A stretch of DNA of 64,000 nt from positions 39,800,884 through 39,864,883 of the forward strand of contig CM065698.1 in the NCBI GenBank assembly GCA_017654935.2, given 5' to 3'. The DNA is from Phymorhynchus buccinoides (lineage: Eukaryota; Mollusca; Gastropoda; Neogastropoda; Raphitomidae). Below the pieces are notes generated by a model. That model was not told the origin of the DNA. It searched no databases and saw only the letters and a program-made list of their open reading frames with translations. Below are positions 9,886-22,567 of the stretch, piece after piece. The translations under genes and the position numbers were made by a program. The first letter of the stretch is position 1; every line of letters begins with the position of its first letter.

Positions 9886-10934
9886 TTGATCTTTCTGGGA
9901 TCATACGAATTGGTATCGGTAATAGATGGTTGCTGTACAGTTACTTTTATCTATTGGGCACATATAGTTCCTTGGTTTTTAGGTTTTCAGTGTGTAGTAT
10001 GTTTGTGTGAAGGCCTGCCTCTTTTGAATGTCCATTTCTTCATAATGACTATAATGAGGAGGGCTAACTATCTTTTAACTTTCACTTTAGTTCTTCTGGG
10101 AGTAACCTGTTTCAGACTGCAAGACAATGAACAAAGCTTTTTTTGTTTTTTCTTCTCTTGCTTTTGTATTTTTAGGAAACTTGGAGCATTATTTATGACT
10201 GGATTATGAGTCTTTCTATTCCTTGTTTACTGAATGGACTGATTAATCTGAGGATAAGAGCACACGATTTCATTCTTCCGTTTCTGCGTGCGATATTACG
10301 GTGTCGTATGTTTTTTCTCTTTTTTCCCCCACGGTTTCATATAAGTTAAAACAATAGTGTTTGGTTTTTGTGACATCTTTGTGTCTGTATAATTTAAAGA
10401 ACACAATTTATTAAAAATTATGATAATGAAGGTTAAAAGGTGGTATATTGAAGTCGAAAATTGTGTTAACTAGATGAAGCAGAAGTTGTTGTCTTGCAAT
10501 ACCCTATTATAAATGGGATGAACTCCAGGCTTATAATTAACTTTAGAAACTAAGCTTGATTAATGAGCAAGCTGTTTAAACGAGAAGTAGGACTAGCTGG
10601 TATATTGTATGGTTTTGAAAATTGGTTGTTATAAACATTTTTCTTTTAGAAAACCGAACTACGGGTGCGAGCCTTGCCCCGTCAGACCGGGACGGCAGAA
10701 ACGGTTTTTCTTGTTCAAACCCCCATACAGAATGGGTGCAGTCCGGTTATAATCTATACAAATTAACTTTAGAACGGAATTTAAACCTAAGCTTTGATTG
10801 GTTGCAATTCTAAACTCAAGTATGATTTCAACTTTTTAACAAAAAAAAAATTTCGTTTTTGTTTTTTTTTTGAGTTTTAGTTTAACGTAGAAGTAGGCAC
10901 TAGCTGGTAGTACGCTGTGACCTTGGTGAATAAC
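9886..10934. other. AT-rich intergenic DNA with a diverged duplication
   Basis: No gene recognised. Blocks AATTAACTTTAGAA, CTAAGCTT, and (T/A)GAAGTAGG-ACTAGCTGGTA occur at 10535-10600 and again at 10758-10910 in the same order. This indicates an old duplication about 300 bp apart. Confidence 0.5.
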
Positions 10935-11990
10935 TGACGGCCCTACTAGTTTACGTGAAAAACGCCCCGGGTACCCCTGGGATCTACAAACGGCCCTAAT
11001 ACTGGTTACGAAAAAACGGCACTCCCTCGCCAGGTACCCGGGAACGAAACCGGCCCTACTGGTCTAACGAAAACGGGCCCCTCCCTCGGTACTTCGTGAC
11101 GAAAACGGGCCCTTCTAGTTACAAATAAAACCAGCCCTTTCTCTCTCTCTCTTCCCTGCACGTTTTATCTGTCTCCTTTCTTAGTGCTATTCCGTTTCGT
11201 CTTCCACTCTGCGCGCGCGCGCGCGCGTGTGGGTGTGTGTGTGTGTGTGTGTGTGTTGGTGCTGTGTGTGTGTTGTGTCAATGTCAACTTCAAAATGATT
11301 TTTATCGAGCGTTAAAGAGAATAAAGCTAACAAAGCTTTTTATGGTGTGTGTGTGTGTGAATGTAGTGAGAAAATGTGTGTGGGGTTTGGGTGTGTGTGT
11401 GTGTGGTGTGACGTGGTGTGCGTCTGTCACTGTTACGTGGGTCAATGTTACTAGTGTCAGCACAACAAAACACAAATGCATGGGCACAGGTCTCAGTACA
11501 CGTGAACAATTTTTCTACTCTTTCCGTCATGGCACCAAAGTTGAGTATTCCAGTGTCTAATAATGACCTAAATTGTTCATTTGTTGATTTGCAATGGGTG
11601 AAGATTGAGAAATGTTCATGTGTACTTAACCTTAACTGTTGAAAGTTCCCTTTCATGGCCACTAGTATTTCTAGTGACATATGCTTGATGCAAAATGTGT
11701 AACACACGCGAAAAGAAATCAATTATTTTAAAAATTCAAAGTCAAACTCTCATATCAAGCTAAAACAAATTGACAATGTAAACTGTAGTGCATAAAAAAA
11801 GAAAAAAGAACAAAGCATAAACAAGAAATGGATTCCGTTATTCCATTTGGATTTCGTTATTGATAGTAGGGCCGTTTTCGTTATTCCGAGTAGGGCCGTT
11901 TTTGTATGATTTTAGGGCCGTTTTCGTATTTTGAGTAGGGCCGTTTTATTTTTTTTTTGACAGTTGGGCCGTTTTCGTTTTCCGAATATT
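10935..11990. mobile_element. Candidate DNA transposon ends: inverted arrays of a GGCCGTTTTCGT motif
   Basis: The left side (10935-11135) has four to five imperfect copies of ACGAAAACGG(G)CCCTACT. The right side (11868-11990) has about five copies of the reverse complement, AGTAGGGCCGTTTTCGTTA. Roughly 730 bp of TG microsatellite and unrelated sequence lies between. Multiple subterminal repeats in opposite orientation are a known feature of some cut-and-paste transposons, for example hAT and CACTA types. No transposase was seen. Confidence 0.5.
11215..11412 (+). repeat. GC/TG microsatellite tracts
   Basis: GCGC (11214-11227) runs into TG repeats (11228-11270) and a second TG-rich run (11343-11410). 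A CAAAATGATTTTTATCGAG to AGCTAACAAAGC block between them recurs at 62112-62160. Confidence 0.9.
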
Positions 11991-12190
11991 ATTTTTTTAT
12001 TTTTTTTTTTTTATTTTATTATAGGCCTGTTTTTTTCTTTTTACCCCGCTTCCTTAATCTCATCCCTCAATGTTACAAATCTATAAATTTTTTTTTATTT
12101 TTTTATTTTGTTTTTTTTTTTTTAATTTTTTTTTTTTTTTTTCCCCTTTCTTTTTATATTTTTTATTTTTTCCCTCCCCATCCGTATTCC
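11991..12190 (+). repeat. T-rich low-complexity stretch
   Basis: Poly-T and TTTTA runs dominate. The Phe-rich open frames here are composition artefacts. Confidence 0.9.
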
Positions 12191-12744
12191 TCATAACCGC
12201 TTTCTCCGGTTATAAATGTTTTTTGTTTTCGTTATTTATTATTGGCAGTACTTTAAACATAGTAGTAGTGATTACGTCCTTTTCTCTGTTGGTCAAACAT
12301 GCCTAGTAATTATTTAAAAGGAATCTGTGAAAATATTTGTTCTTAATACAATGTCATGTAATACCTGGATGTACAGTATGTTGAAATAGCATGCCTGTCT
12401 TTTTGGGTTCCAAATGATTTTCTTTTTATTATTACATTTATTGTTTAAAATATGTATAATTTTACTTCTATTTCTGAGGCAGCTATTGAGATTGATTGGA
12501 TTTTTGTTTTTTTTGTATTTTTGTTAGTGCTAGAATAATCATTCAAAAAACCTCTGATTAGGTTTTTGAGAAATTTTGAATACATTCAGACTGATTACCA
12601 TTTGTATTGAGTTATGACTACGGTTTGTAAAATCACAGGGATATTCAATTTAACACTTTGGGTGAATCATTGCTTTCTTTGTTCTTTGTTGTTTGCATCG
12701 GTTTGCTGTAAAGTTACAAACAGGTGACATGGAACTTTCGTCAA

Positions 12745-12906
12745 TTGTGGTGGTACCATAGCCGATGAGGGTTTAACCGAGGCCTGGTTACTGCTACACC
12801 TATCTGTATTAAAACAAAAATTTAGACTTAATTACTGGTTTTAAAGACACTGCCTCCAGTACTGTTCCATGTCCATCCATATTTTATTATTACAAATGTC
12901 CCACAT
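12745..12906 (-). mobile_element. SINE-B, truncated copy
   Basis: The reverse complement of the SINE-B 3' half: GGTACCATAGCCGATGAGG, CCGAGGCCTGG, and an abbreviated GCCTCCAGTACTGTTCC core. Confidence 0.75.
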
Positions 12907-15900
12907 CGCCGTAAAGGTCATCTAAAAAAATTATTTTCACATGGATACTTTCGTGAAGTTAAAGCCTAGAGTTCTAGATATAATCCATTAAAATTTATAT
13001 TTTATTGGCTTGCCGTTATATCTCTTTTTTGAACAGTTCTAGCGGATATAAATTCATTCAAATTTAAGGTTTTTTTTCGAATGAGGATTTATACTGAAAG
13101 TTCTCTGCCCCTGTCTCATGCACCATCTTCATTAGATTATCGTTGCGGGTGTATTGCCTGTGCAGGTTAAGAGTCAGTGCCTTATGAAGTTTATTGGGGA
13201 TTAGCTGGCGATTGAAGACCCTCAACCCCTCCAACGCTAACTTTAGGAAAGACTTCTCAAATGAGAGAACGGGGATGTCTCCTGGGCAATGATTCGTCAC
13301 TGTAACTGCAAGTGAACTCCAACTTAGTCCTCCAGAATAGCAGTTGCCTCCTCTGCGATCAGTGCGTGTACTCATGATGCGTTTTAGACAGTCAACACAG
13401 GTAGTAGTAGTATGAAAATTAGACTAAACTAATCCAAAACAAATTGGCTGTTTAGCCTAGTTTACAGACTACTATCCGTGTTGAGTGTCTAAGACGCTCT
13501 CACGATTACACGCCCAGGACGCTATAAGACTAAGACTGGCATTCAGTGATATAGAACAGTACAATTGTGGTAGAAAGGTTTTCGTTTTCATTTGAATACT
13601 GTTGCTTATGAATTCTCTCTTTGACTGCGTATACGTCATTTGTTCCTCTTCTTGTACTTTAATATTGATCAATGAATGACCTATACTACACAATGTATTT
13701 CTTGTAGTGAAGAGATGGTTCTGGTAAAGGTGGTTAATGCTTCTGCACTTCTCCAGAATAATGATGTCTGTAGTGTGCCTCCAATCAAAAGACCTTATAG
13801 TCTTCATAAGACTTTCTGTCAACAATTTTATTGGCGATGTAAATGAAGACACCCAGAGCATTATAGATTTCGGACTTATTTAATTCTGATTGGATACAGG
13901 ATTTATTTTAAGCATTAAAATGCTAGGTAGTTTTCCGCATAACAAATGCAAGCATTGTTTCAGTAACATAGATGCTAACTCCTGGAACTCAAAGTCACCC
14001 AAACTAAAATAAATGCACCATCTACTAACACCTTTAAAACTTTACTTGACTGGACAAAAATGAAAATTTTAGTGAAATGTTTTATGATTATGAAGATTGA
14101 AATTGAAGCATTACTTTCCTTTCGCATCCAAATGCAACCTAATTTAAAAATAAAATATTTGGATGGGACACACCATCTGACATGGCCGGGAACAAAGAAG
14201 AAGAAAAAGAAGATGGGACACTTTATAAGCCTTTACTACTATTACTATTTAGCCGAGTTACAGTACAAGTTGTGAATAGATTTTGTGTGTATTCACGTAA
14301 GACTAAGAGTGTACTGCTTGAATTTTTTTTTTTTTTTTTACTGAATCAAAATAAGATTTCAAAAATCTCTAAAAAGTACTAACAAAATGCAAACCTTTCG
14401 AAAGAGAAAAAACTCTTTCACATTGTTTTAATTCAATTTCACCCAGCCCTGAGCCAACCTGAAGCTGTAACAAGGTTCCCACCATTCTACAATAAACACT
14501 TAACCTTTTTCAAACGAAAGAGGAGGGAAAAATTTAAAACTGGCGCAGGCGAAAGGAGAGTCGCTGGCTTATTTCTCTCTCCCACTCACAACTGACTACC
14601 CGATTCCTGGGATCTCACAAGCAGCTGATTGACAATGAGCCGATTCCGAGCAACACTGCTCTTTTATAGCCCAGTTGTGCCTTTAACTCTGTTACTCAGA
14701 CAAGAGCTCACGCACACAGTCATTTGATTTTTTTTTACAGCAAACAGAAGAATAATTTGTTCTTTTGTTTCTAAAAGAGAAAAGTTTTCCTTTTTTATGT
14801 AAAATAGGCTTTCTTGTACCAATCAAAGAGACAACTAATGAAAGTTTTTCAAAGGATCATTGATAGATATTCATGACAGACCAAGTTGTCTCCCAACTAA
14901 TGTAATGTTTAACATCACTAATACGTAGAATTTGGAACGAGCTATGTGGTTAAATGTGCATTTAAAAAAAAGACATTGAAAGTTTTCTCCTTTGGCACAG
15001 GTTTGCAAAGTGAAAGTGCTTTCTAGTGACAGTTTTTATAAACTGGTTTTGAACTTTAATATATCAAATTCTCAATCACCCCAAAAGTCTGACTCGCCAC
15101 TGAACATGACAAACTTCACTCATAACCAAACAAAAACGCCAGTCCATCAAACTATTTCAACAGCAAATTTACTCAGAAATCTCATTACTGTCACACATCA
15201 GAATACAAAAACTCCACACTTAAAGTTTTGAAATTCATGCTACGTAACTCAAGCCCAATGTGCAAGCATCACAAACATATCAAGAAAAAACCAGAAAAAC
15301 AGAATATTGAGGGGGGAACAAAAATAACCCATTTCAACTCGACCCACAATCTGTCACAAATTTCCAGACTGTTCCACATCTTAAGTAGAATTGCCAACTT
15401 GTAGACAACTCACCTTAAAAACATGTTGGCTAAAACATCAACACAAGCCATGCACACACAGACACATGCAAAAACTGACAACAAGAAATCGAAATGAAAC
15501 TAAAAAGCTATATCCTCATATTTACAGGGATACAGTCTATCTCATTCTTCACCCCCAAAACGAAAACAAAACCCATGAGATTGGAGATAATACAATCAAA
15601 GACTCTAAATGGGTAAGATGGACTACTTAAGAGTTACGGCGAGCCGGGCTGATAGAGTTATCGTTAGTGGGGTAGTTACACCATTCACAGTGGCGGCTAT
15701 CCAAAAACTCAGACTGGAATTTGAACGGAGAATTCAACTGGCCTATCGACGTGTAAAATGTGTCATGTTTAAAAGGGACATAACCAGTGTTTCTGTCCTC
15801 CCTACTCATATAGGGAAAAGGGACCAGATGTTAGTCTTTTCTTTTCAGTGTCTTTGATACAATGGAGTCTATTTAATACAAGTTTCAAAGGGGAAAAAAA

Positions 15901-16155
15901 TTGTGCAAAATACTTTTCTTACAGGCATGTTGCAGTTTAACACAAACACTTAAAGCAAGAACATTAACAATGCTAGGTAGCTGTTCACCAAAATCTTCAA
16001 TGTTTGATAACTTAGTTCAATGCAAAATGCACTTGATTCCTCAACTGGGCGTGTCATCATGATTGGCTGTTTAAGCCTATTTTACATACTACTACCCATG
16101 TTGACTGTCTAACTAAGACGCACTCATGATTACACACCCTGCTGATTATGATTGA
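12907..16155. other. AT-rich non-coding region
   Basis: No gene recognised. Minus-strand open frames at 13064-13375 and 13472-13861 show no known motif. A 70-bp block at 13445-13515 (TGGCTGTTTA...ACACGCCC) recurs at 16063-16138. A GAACAAAGAAGAAGAAAAAG tail at 14190 looks like the end of a decayed SINE. Poly-T/poly-A runs are common. Confidence 0.5.
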
Positions 16156-16161
16156 CAAGAC

Positions 16162-16666
16162 CATGGGTGCAACTACACAAAATTAAAAAATCTGAAAGGC
16201 CAGGGTCCAGGGGTAATGTCCCCCTGCAGCTGAAGAAAAAATTGACTTATGAAGGTATTTTAGTTTGCCTTTTCCACAATTTATACAATTGATTATTTTA
16301 ACTCTTCTAGTACCTTGGGTGAACACATTCACCCAAAACATCTCTATACTCCCACCAAATGATAAGACATTCACTGCCAAGCACCCTACCATGTGTTTGT
16401 CTATCTTTAGAGCTTATGTCAATGCTTCTTCCTGTTAAAGCAACTCATGCTCACTCAAAAAAATAGTCACTCCCCTCTTGTCGGTTGAGATAAAACGGAC
16501 AACCTAAAACTTCATAAAAAATATATGGCGCTAGAAGAGTTAAAGTGTTTGAAAAATGCAGTAGACACAAAGATCTTGTTTGACAAAATAAAAAAAAAGG
16601 AACTTCCTTTTCTGGTAAAATTCAAAAACAGGAAATCCTTGTATACTAGGAAAAGTTGCACCCATG
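16162..16666. mobile_element. CATGGG foldback element A
   Basis: It begins CATGGGTGCAACT and ends in AGTTGCACCCATG, an inverted 13-bp terminus. The same 6-bp direct repeat CAAGAC flanks it at 16156-16161 and 16667-16672. Internally it has the family motif GGGTCCAGGGG followed by GCAGCTGAAG. At 505 bp with no recognisable coding, it is a MITE-like element. Confidence 0.85.
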
Positions 16667-16696
16667 CAAGACTAGTCTTGATTTTGGTGAAGTAAT

Positions 16697-17900
16697 TACA
16701 CTGAGTAACCGACTTAAAACTTTCCGAAAAGAAAGCAGAAACTACACAAAAACTTGAAACTGCAATGCACTTGAAGCAAGGGAAAAACCCCATTTACTGT
16801 CTTGGTAAAAAGTGTGGCAAAACAGACAGATATTTTACAGTTTCTACAGGGAACTTTTACTCATGTTAATTGGACTCCACTGTTAGGAACCAAAGCATAG
16901 AATTAGAAATTACTTGTCTTGATAAAATGTTTCGATCATTCCAACTAAAAAGTACAACCACTATGCTTTTCTTTTAAATTTTAATCAGGCATCTGATCTT
17001 TGCAACAATGACGGGCATTATCTTTGTTCATATCTCAACTCCACTTATTATTTCATGGAAACAGTTCACGACATGCAGTTGTGCTTAAACCCCTTGGGAG
17101 TCAGCTCTTACTCATTGTAAGCTCATTTATTTTACACCGTGTAACCAACTTAATTAAAACTTAGCGAAAAGAAAGCAGAAACAACACAAAAACGTGAAAC
17201 TGCAATACACTTGAAGCAACAGACAGAAAACAACATTTATACGTACTGTCTTGGTACAAAGTGTGGCAAAACAGATATTTTACAGTATCTATAGTGAATT
17301 TTTTTTAAACTCATATTAATTGGACTCCACTGTTAAAAACCAAAGCATAGAATTAGAAATTACTTGTCTTTATAAAATGTCTCGATCATTCCAACTAAAA
17401 AGTAAAACCACTATGCTTGTTTTTTAATCTGATCTTTGCAGCAATGACTGGCATTATCTTTGTTCATATCCATGGGTGCAACTCCTCAGAATGAAAAAAG
17501 AAAGAAAGACAGGGGTCCAGGGGCCGTCATGGGCCCCAGCAAGGTACAGGGTACAGGAGCCTTATAAAATGATTACATTGCCTTTTTGAAAACAATATGG
17601 GATCACCATGCTGTTTTCAAGTTAACCCGAGAGAGACTTCCAGGATAGAACAACCAAGTTCAAAACGCCCCAAATCGCTTGTGGCTGACTTTTTTTTATA
17701 TAGAAATTTGACAAAAATCCTGAAGTTCAGTTTCTGGTAAAATTTAAAAACACTGAAATCAGTGTCAAACTGAAAGAGTAGCACCCATGCATATATCAAC
17801 TCCCCATATTATTTCACTGAAACAGCTCACGACATGCAGTTGTGTACTCCCTGGGAGTCAGCTCTTGCATTCTCTACCCACAATAGGCTTTTATTTTTTA
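16697..17900. repeat. Tandem duplication (unit about 443 bp)
   Basis: Copy 1 (16697-17139) and copy 2 (17140-17900) share long blocks such as AGAAAGCAGAAAC, TGTGGCAAAACAGA, TTAATTGGACTCCACTGTTA, GATCATTCCAACTAAAAAGT and ACGACATGCAGTTGTG. Copy 2 is longer because element B (17471-17789) sits inside it. Confidence 0.85.
17471..17789. mobile_element. CATGGG foldback element B (with known empty site)
   Basis: It begins CATGGGTGCAACT and ends TAGCACCCATG. CATATC precedes it (17465-17470) and CATATA follows (17790-17795). The undisturbed site is readable in the tandem duplicate at about 17028-17045 (TTCATATCTCAACTCC). Confidence 0.9.
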
Positions 17901-18194
17901 CAAACCAATGGTAAACCTTTTCAGTCAAACCAAATCAGCTCTCCCATTCAATACCAACAGTAGGCTTGCTCGTTTTATACATCCACGGCATACTGTTTTT
18001 GGTCAAATCAAGCCAGCTTTTGGATTTTGTACAAATTTAAGCTTACTCATTACACATACGAACAACATACTGTTTTCTGATCGTGCATTCTTTACCTATG
18101 GTGGACTCTCTCATTTTACAAACCAATAACAATCACTGTTCAGTCATAAACTGTACCGTCAAACACTTTTACACATTTTCCACAGCAACATGTT

Positions 18195-18468
18195 ACCAGG
18201 CATGGGATTGAAGAATTGTGAAAAGCGTGTGTCAGGGGACAAAGCCCCCCTGAAGCTGAAGATTTTTTTGGGTGTAATCTAAGCCTTAAAAACAGCATTA
18301 GAAATAGAACTGATAATGTGATATATCTTTAGTTCATTTTGCATTCACTCATACGTTCTTACTCAGCTGGGTTTCTTTTTTTTACCTAAAAAATGTCCCC
18401 TCTTGAGTCTTGTTATCCAACAAAAATGGCTCAAATTTGCTTAAAACCTGAAAAATCCCATGCCTGGT
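18195..18468. mobile_element. CATGGG-type foldback element E
   Basis: The terminal inverted repeat is 15 bp, ACCAGGCATGGGATT, matched by its reverse complement at the right end. The interior has 'caggggacaaagcccccctgaagctgaag', similar to elements A-D. Whether CCAGG/CCTGG is part of the terminus or a target duplication cannot be decided. Confidence 0.75.
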
Positions 18469-18951
18469 TACTTGACAAACTCTCTTTGTCACTTTGAACA
18501 ATCAGACTCAAACAAACCCAGTTATGGCACCATGCCACAATTCGTGATTTTTGTTCCGCCTGACAGTTTCACGCTCATCCTGACTTTTTTGGTTTGTATT
18601 CAGAATATAGTACTATCATCCATGCAAAAATGCTGTATGCTTGAGTACTCATGCCATTCCATCCCTTTAGATTGTAACTATGCAAGCCATAGTAAATTAT
18701 GTGTCTTCTCCCACTTATCATAAGTGGCGTTTTACTCACAGCTGTTTTACTCACTTCTGCAACTAAAGTTTTACTTTAAAAGAGAACAAAACGCTTGCAC
18801 ACACAATATCAAGACAGAAGCTTTAGCCGGGTCTACACTTTACCACACATCCACACAAAATGAGAGCCAATATGAAGTACAGCTGAAAGAAAAAGTTCCA
18901 CATCAAGTATACAAGTTTTATTAGAACATTTCAAGAGACAATGATCGAAAC

Positions 18952-19040
<89 letters not shown>

Positions 19041-19886
19041 AAGAGAGAGGGAGTTAGTTCAATGTTAAACCACTTGAAAAATAGAAAATCATGGACAAAT
19101 CAAGATGGATGACAACATATATAACACTCAATTCATTCTCTCAAACCAAATACATGTGCATTTTTATTTACAGATGAGATGGGATGAAAGAATTCCAAGT
19201 CTAGTCACATATGATTTGGAGAAGAAAAAAAAAGATTCAAATTTCTCAAGAAGTCTTTGAATTTACATAATTTGAATTTTTTTCTTACAAAAAAAAAAAG
19301 GACCAAAAGTCAGACTCCTTAAGTCCTTTCACACACGAAATGTTTATTCAATAAAAAGTGACAAAAGAAACCCCACAAAGAAAAGCAAAACTAGCTTAAT
19401 TTTTTCATGTGGATGGGAAGAAGGGCAGTTATTTTGAAACATTTGTTAAAATTGAATACTATTTACTATCTATACTTTCTTTCATCCCATCTCTATGACC
19501 TTTCCAAACACAAATTCCGTCAATTATCTCCCCACCGCCTCATCAAACTGATAAGATTTTGAACATATTGGTACACAAAAGAAGAGATGAGGAATAAAGC
19601 AAACCACTGGACATAACTACACGATACAGCATACAAACCACACCAATCCCAAGTCCTCAACTATGTACAAACACAAGCAATATCAGAGATCTCCCTAGAA
19701 AGCATGTCGAATAAGTTGTTGAAAAAAATGTCTGCTTCCTATTTCCTCACACTAAAGAAAAGTGTCCATTGCAATTTACCATTTCTGAGTGGTATTTAAG
19801 CTATTTCAGCTTGCTAGCAAACGTTTCAATGTGTTGAACATTTGTAACGCTTCCTTTTTACTCTTATTACTGTATCATCCTTACCA
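18469..19886. other. AT-rich non-coding region with one GA tract
   Basis: No gene recognised. This is downstream of TARDBP on its strand and could include distal 3' UTR; reversed polyadenylation hexamers (TTTATT) are frequent, so none can be chosen. Confidence 0.4.
18953..19037 (+). repeat. GA microsatellite
   Basis: An almost perfect GA run of about 80 bp. Confidence 0.97.
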
Positions 19887-19893
19887 CATAGTG

Positions 19894-20240
19894 CATGGGT
19901 GCTCCTGGGAAATTTCAAAAAAATCCTGCAAGGCAGGGGTCCGGGGGGGCCGACAGACCCCGGTGGAGTGCAGGGACAGCGCCCCTCCTGGGGTTTCTGG
20001 GGGGCATTGCCCCCTGGAAGCTGAAGGGAAACAACAGTTTCCAATGTAATTGACAGGCTCTTGTTGCACTTTCATTTCTGGTTAAACTTCATGACCTCTA
20101 TAACCAGCAAAATGCATCTTCTCAAATTCTTATAATCCGGCGATGCTGGCTCCAGGCAATAAAAAAAATCCTGAACTTCAAGACATCCTGGACAAAAAAA
20201 TCCTGAACTTCAGGACATCCTGAAAGCAGGAGCATCCATG
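19894..20240. mobile_element. CATGGG foldback element C
   Basis: It begins CATGGGTGCTCCTGG and ends AGGAGCATCCATG. The perfect 7-bp direct repeat CATAGTG lies at 19887-19893 and 20241-20247. The interior has a GC-rich block GGGGCATTGCCCCCTGGAAG, shared with element D. Confidence 0.9.
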
Positions 20241-20247
20241 CATAGTG

Positions 20248-22248
20248 GGACTGGGAAGAATATACATTTTTTTCACATCCTTTTTGTGTGTGCGTAATAT
20301 ATAAATGACAAGGCTTCTTTTCATAAGCAGCATCTGGTGATTGACCAAAGCTGTCGGGCAGATTCTGGCTGCCAGTAAAACGTACACGAGTAATACATTC
20401 CCTCAACTTAGGTCTGAATTGTGAACAATTTAAATTATGCCAAGTAACTGCTGGTTGACAACACTGTCTTTTTCATAGCCAAGGATTTGTACAGGCTAAC
20501 GGGACCTCTGATATTCAATGAATACATATATATCAGTAAAACATCCGTAACATGCAGCAAGTCTTGTGCATTCTAACTAGAGTATCAACAAAGGATTAGC
20601 AATGTCGACACAACGGCAATGCTCTCCCAAGTGTCAGATTTATCTGTAATGCTCTCCCTCCAGGTCAGATTAACGTGTCATGCTCTCCCTCAAGCATCAG
20701 ATTAATTATAATGCCCTCTCCAGTGCAGATTATTCAAACAAGAACATGAATGCATGCACTGATGCTGTAACTACTACAACTGAAAAATCTAAACAAGTTG
20801 GGCTCTGCATCTGGGGCACTTTGCAACTCTTATCATATCTATCACTCTATGAATTTTAGAACTCGCAACTTAGCTTTTGACTTTAAGAAACCCAAAAGCC
20901 TTAGCTTTGTATTCTCTTTGAAAACAACAATGCCATTTTATATATCATCAGAAAAGCATAGCTGAATATGAATATTAACAGAATAATTTGTAGATCAGAA
21001 ACACTAAAATCCACATAATCATGATAATGATGGTCGTTCTTGGGTACAAAAGTAGCATCTCCAAAACCAAATGAGACACGAAACCTTTTGAGGATATTTC
21101 GTTCTTTTAACAACAAAATCTTCTTCTTTTTTAGCATTCTAGCTTCCCCAAGGAATATTTGAGCACAAACTATTAGAAAAGGTACATAATGCTCTTAATG
21201 ATGATGATGTGACTGTCAGTCATTAGGAAGCAAACACATCGATCTCTCCAGATGACATACAACAGACTTTCATCCCTTTACTTCATTTCCCATACACCAT
21301 GCCAGCAACTGATCTCCAACAGAACTGATGTCAACAGAGAAAATACAAGATTTTTTTTTTTTTTTTAATACGAGACAAATGAAAAGTTAGACAAGTATTA
21401 AAATATTGTAACAATATTTGTTTAGGGAAGGAAGAAGTAGGTTGGGATGAATGTACAGATGGAAAATCAAGTGAACATTACTGTGGAATTTCATATTAGT
21501 AATAACAATTTCAAAGAGGAAAGAAGGGTGGAATAAGAAGCAGAGGGAGGCGTAATATCTATTTTTGCACATATTCTCTTTCCCACACCATATCCACAAT
21601 ATAATTATCGCTCCCAATCTCGCATCGCTGCATTCAGCCTGGAGAAAAAGAGCACCAATTAAAAAGAGGTAACTGAGGGGAGGAAACGAGCAATACAATA
21701 AATTTTCCGTATCGCTACAACATCCAGTGCTTGCTCTGTGACAGACACAGCACACTGTTGCTGCCCTTGGCTTGTTGGGGTTCAAACACATACACCGCAA
21801 AATAGATTTGGGTTTAAAAAAAAAATTATATCTTTTATCAATACAAGGTGTGTCAACTACAAGTTAACATACTGCTTGACAATTCTCACAAGTGCTATTT
21901 TGTAAATACTTCCAACACTTAAAAAAAAAAAATCTACAATGACTAATTTTCAGTCATTCCTAATCTTTACCATTCAGAGCATTTTCAAAAACGTTTTCCA
22001 TCCACACAATCCTAAACACACCCATTCGGTTGTAATAAATTACTGGTTTCATTTTCTGCTCTCAACACTTCAGTCTTCCTCCACCCATACATAAAAAGTA
22101 CAGTAGCTGTAGAAAAAGACGTTACCAAGCAGCGCTAACACTAGTAACATTAATAGAAAAACGATGAAAATGACCGATCTTCAGTACTGATGGGCAGTGA
22201 TTGCGCTAGGATTTTTGAAAAACTCCCTTCAGCGACAATGCCCCCCAA
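20248..22248. other. AT-rich non-coding region
   Basis: No gene recognised. At 20620-20735 a motif of about 35 bp (AATGCTCTCCC...CAGATTA) is repeated four times imperfectly. Poly-T runs occur at 21351-21366. Confidence 0.45.
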
Positions 22249-22254
22249 CAACCG

Positions 22255-22561
22255 CATGGGTGCTCCTGGGAAATTTTAAAAATCCGGCAAGTCAGGAGTC
22301 CTGGGGCCGCCCAGGCTCCGGCGGATGCAGGGACAGCGCCCCTCCTGGGTGTTCCTGGGGGCAATGCCCCTGGAAGCTGAAGGGAAACAACAGTTTCCAA
22401 TGCAATTAACAGGCTCTCGTTGCACTTTCACTTCAGGTTAAATTTCATTACCTCTATAACCAGCAAAATGCATCTTCTCAAATTCTCATAATTTGGCGAC
22501 GCCGGCTCCAGGCAAAAAAATTCCTGAACTTCAGGACATCCTGAAAGCAGGAGCATCCATG
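22255..22561. mobile_element. CATGGG foldback element D
   Basis: It begins CATGGGTGCTCCTGGG and ends AGGAGCATCCATG. The perfect 6-bp direct repeat CAACCG lies at 22249-22254 and 22562-22567. The sequence is close to element C over most of its length. Confidence 0.9.
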
Positions 22562-22567
22562 CAACCG

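Noticed and set aside
13064..13861. Two adjacent minus-strand open frames as exons of an unknown gene
   Set aside because: No motif, weak codon character and no consistent splice sites; composition equals the surrounding non-coding DNA.
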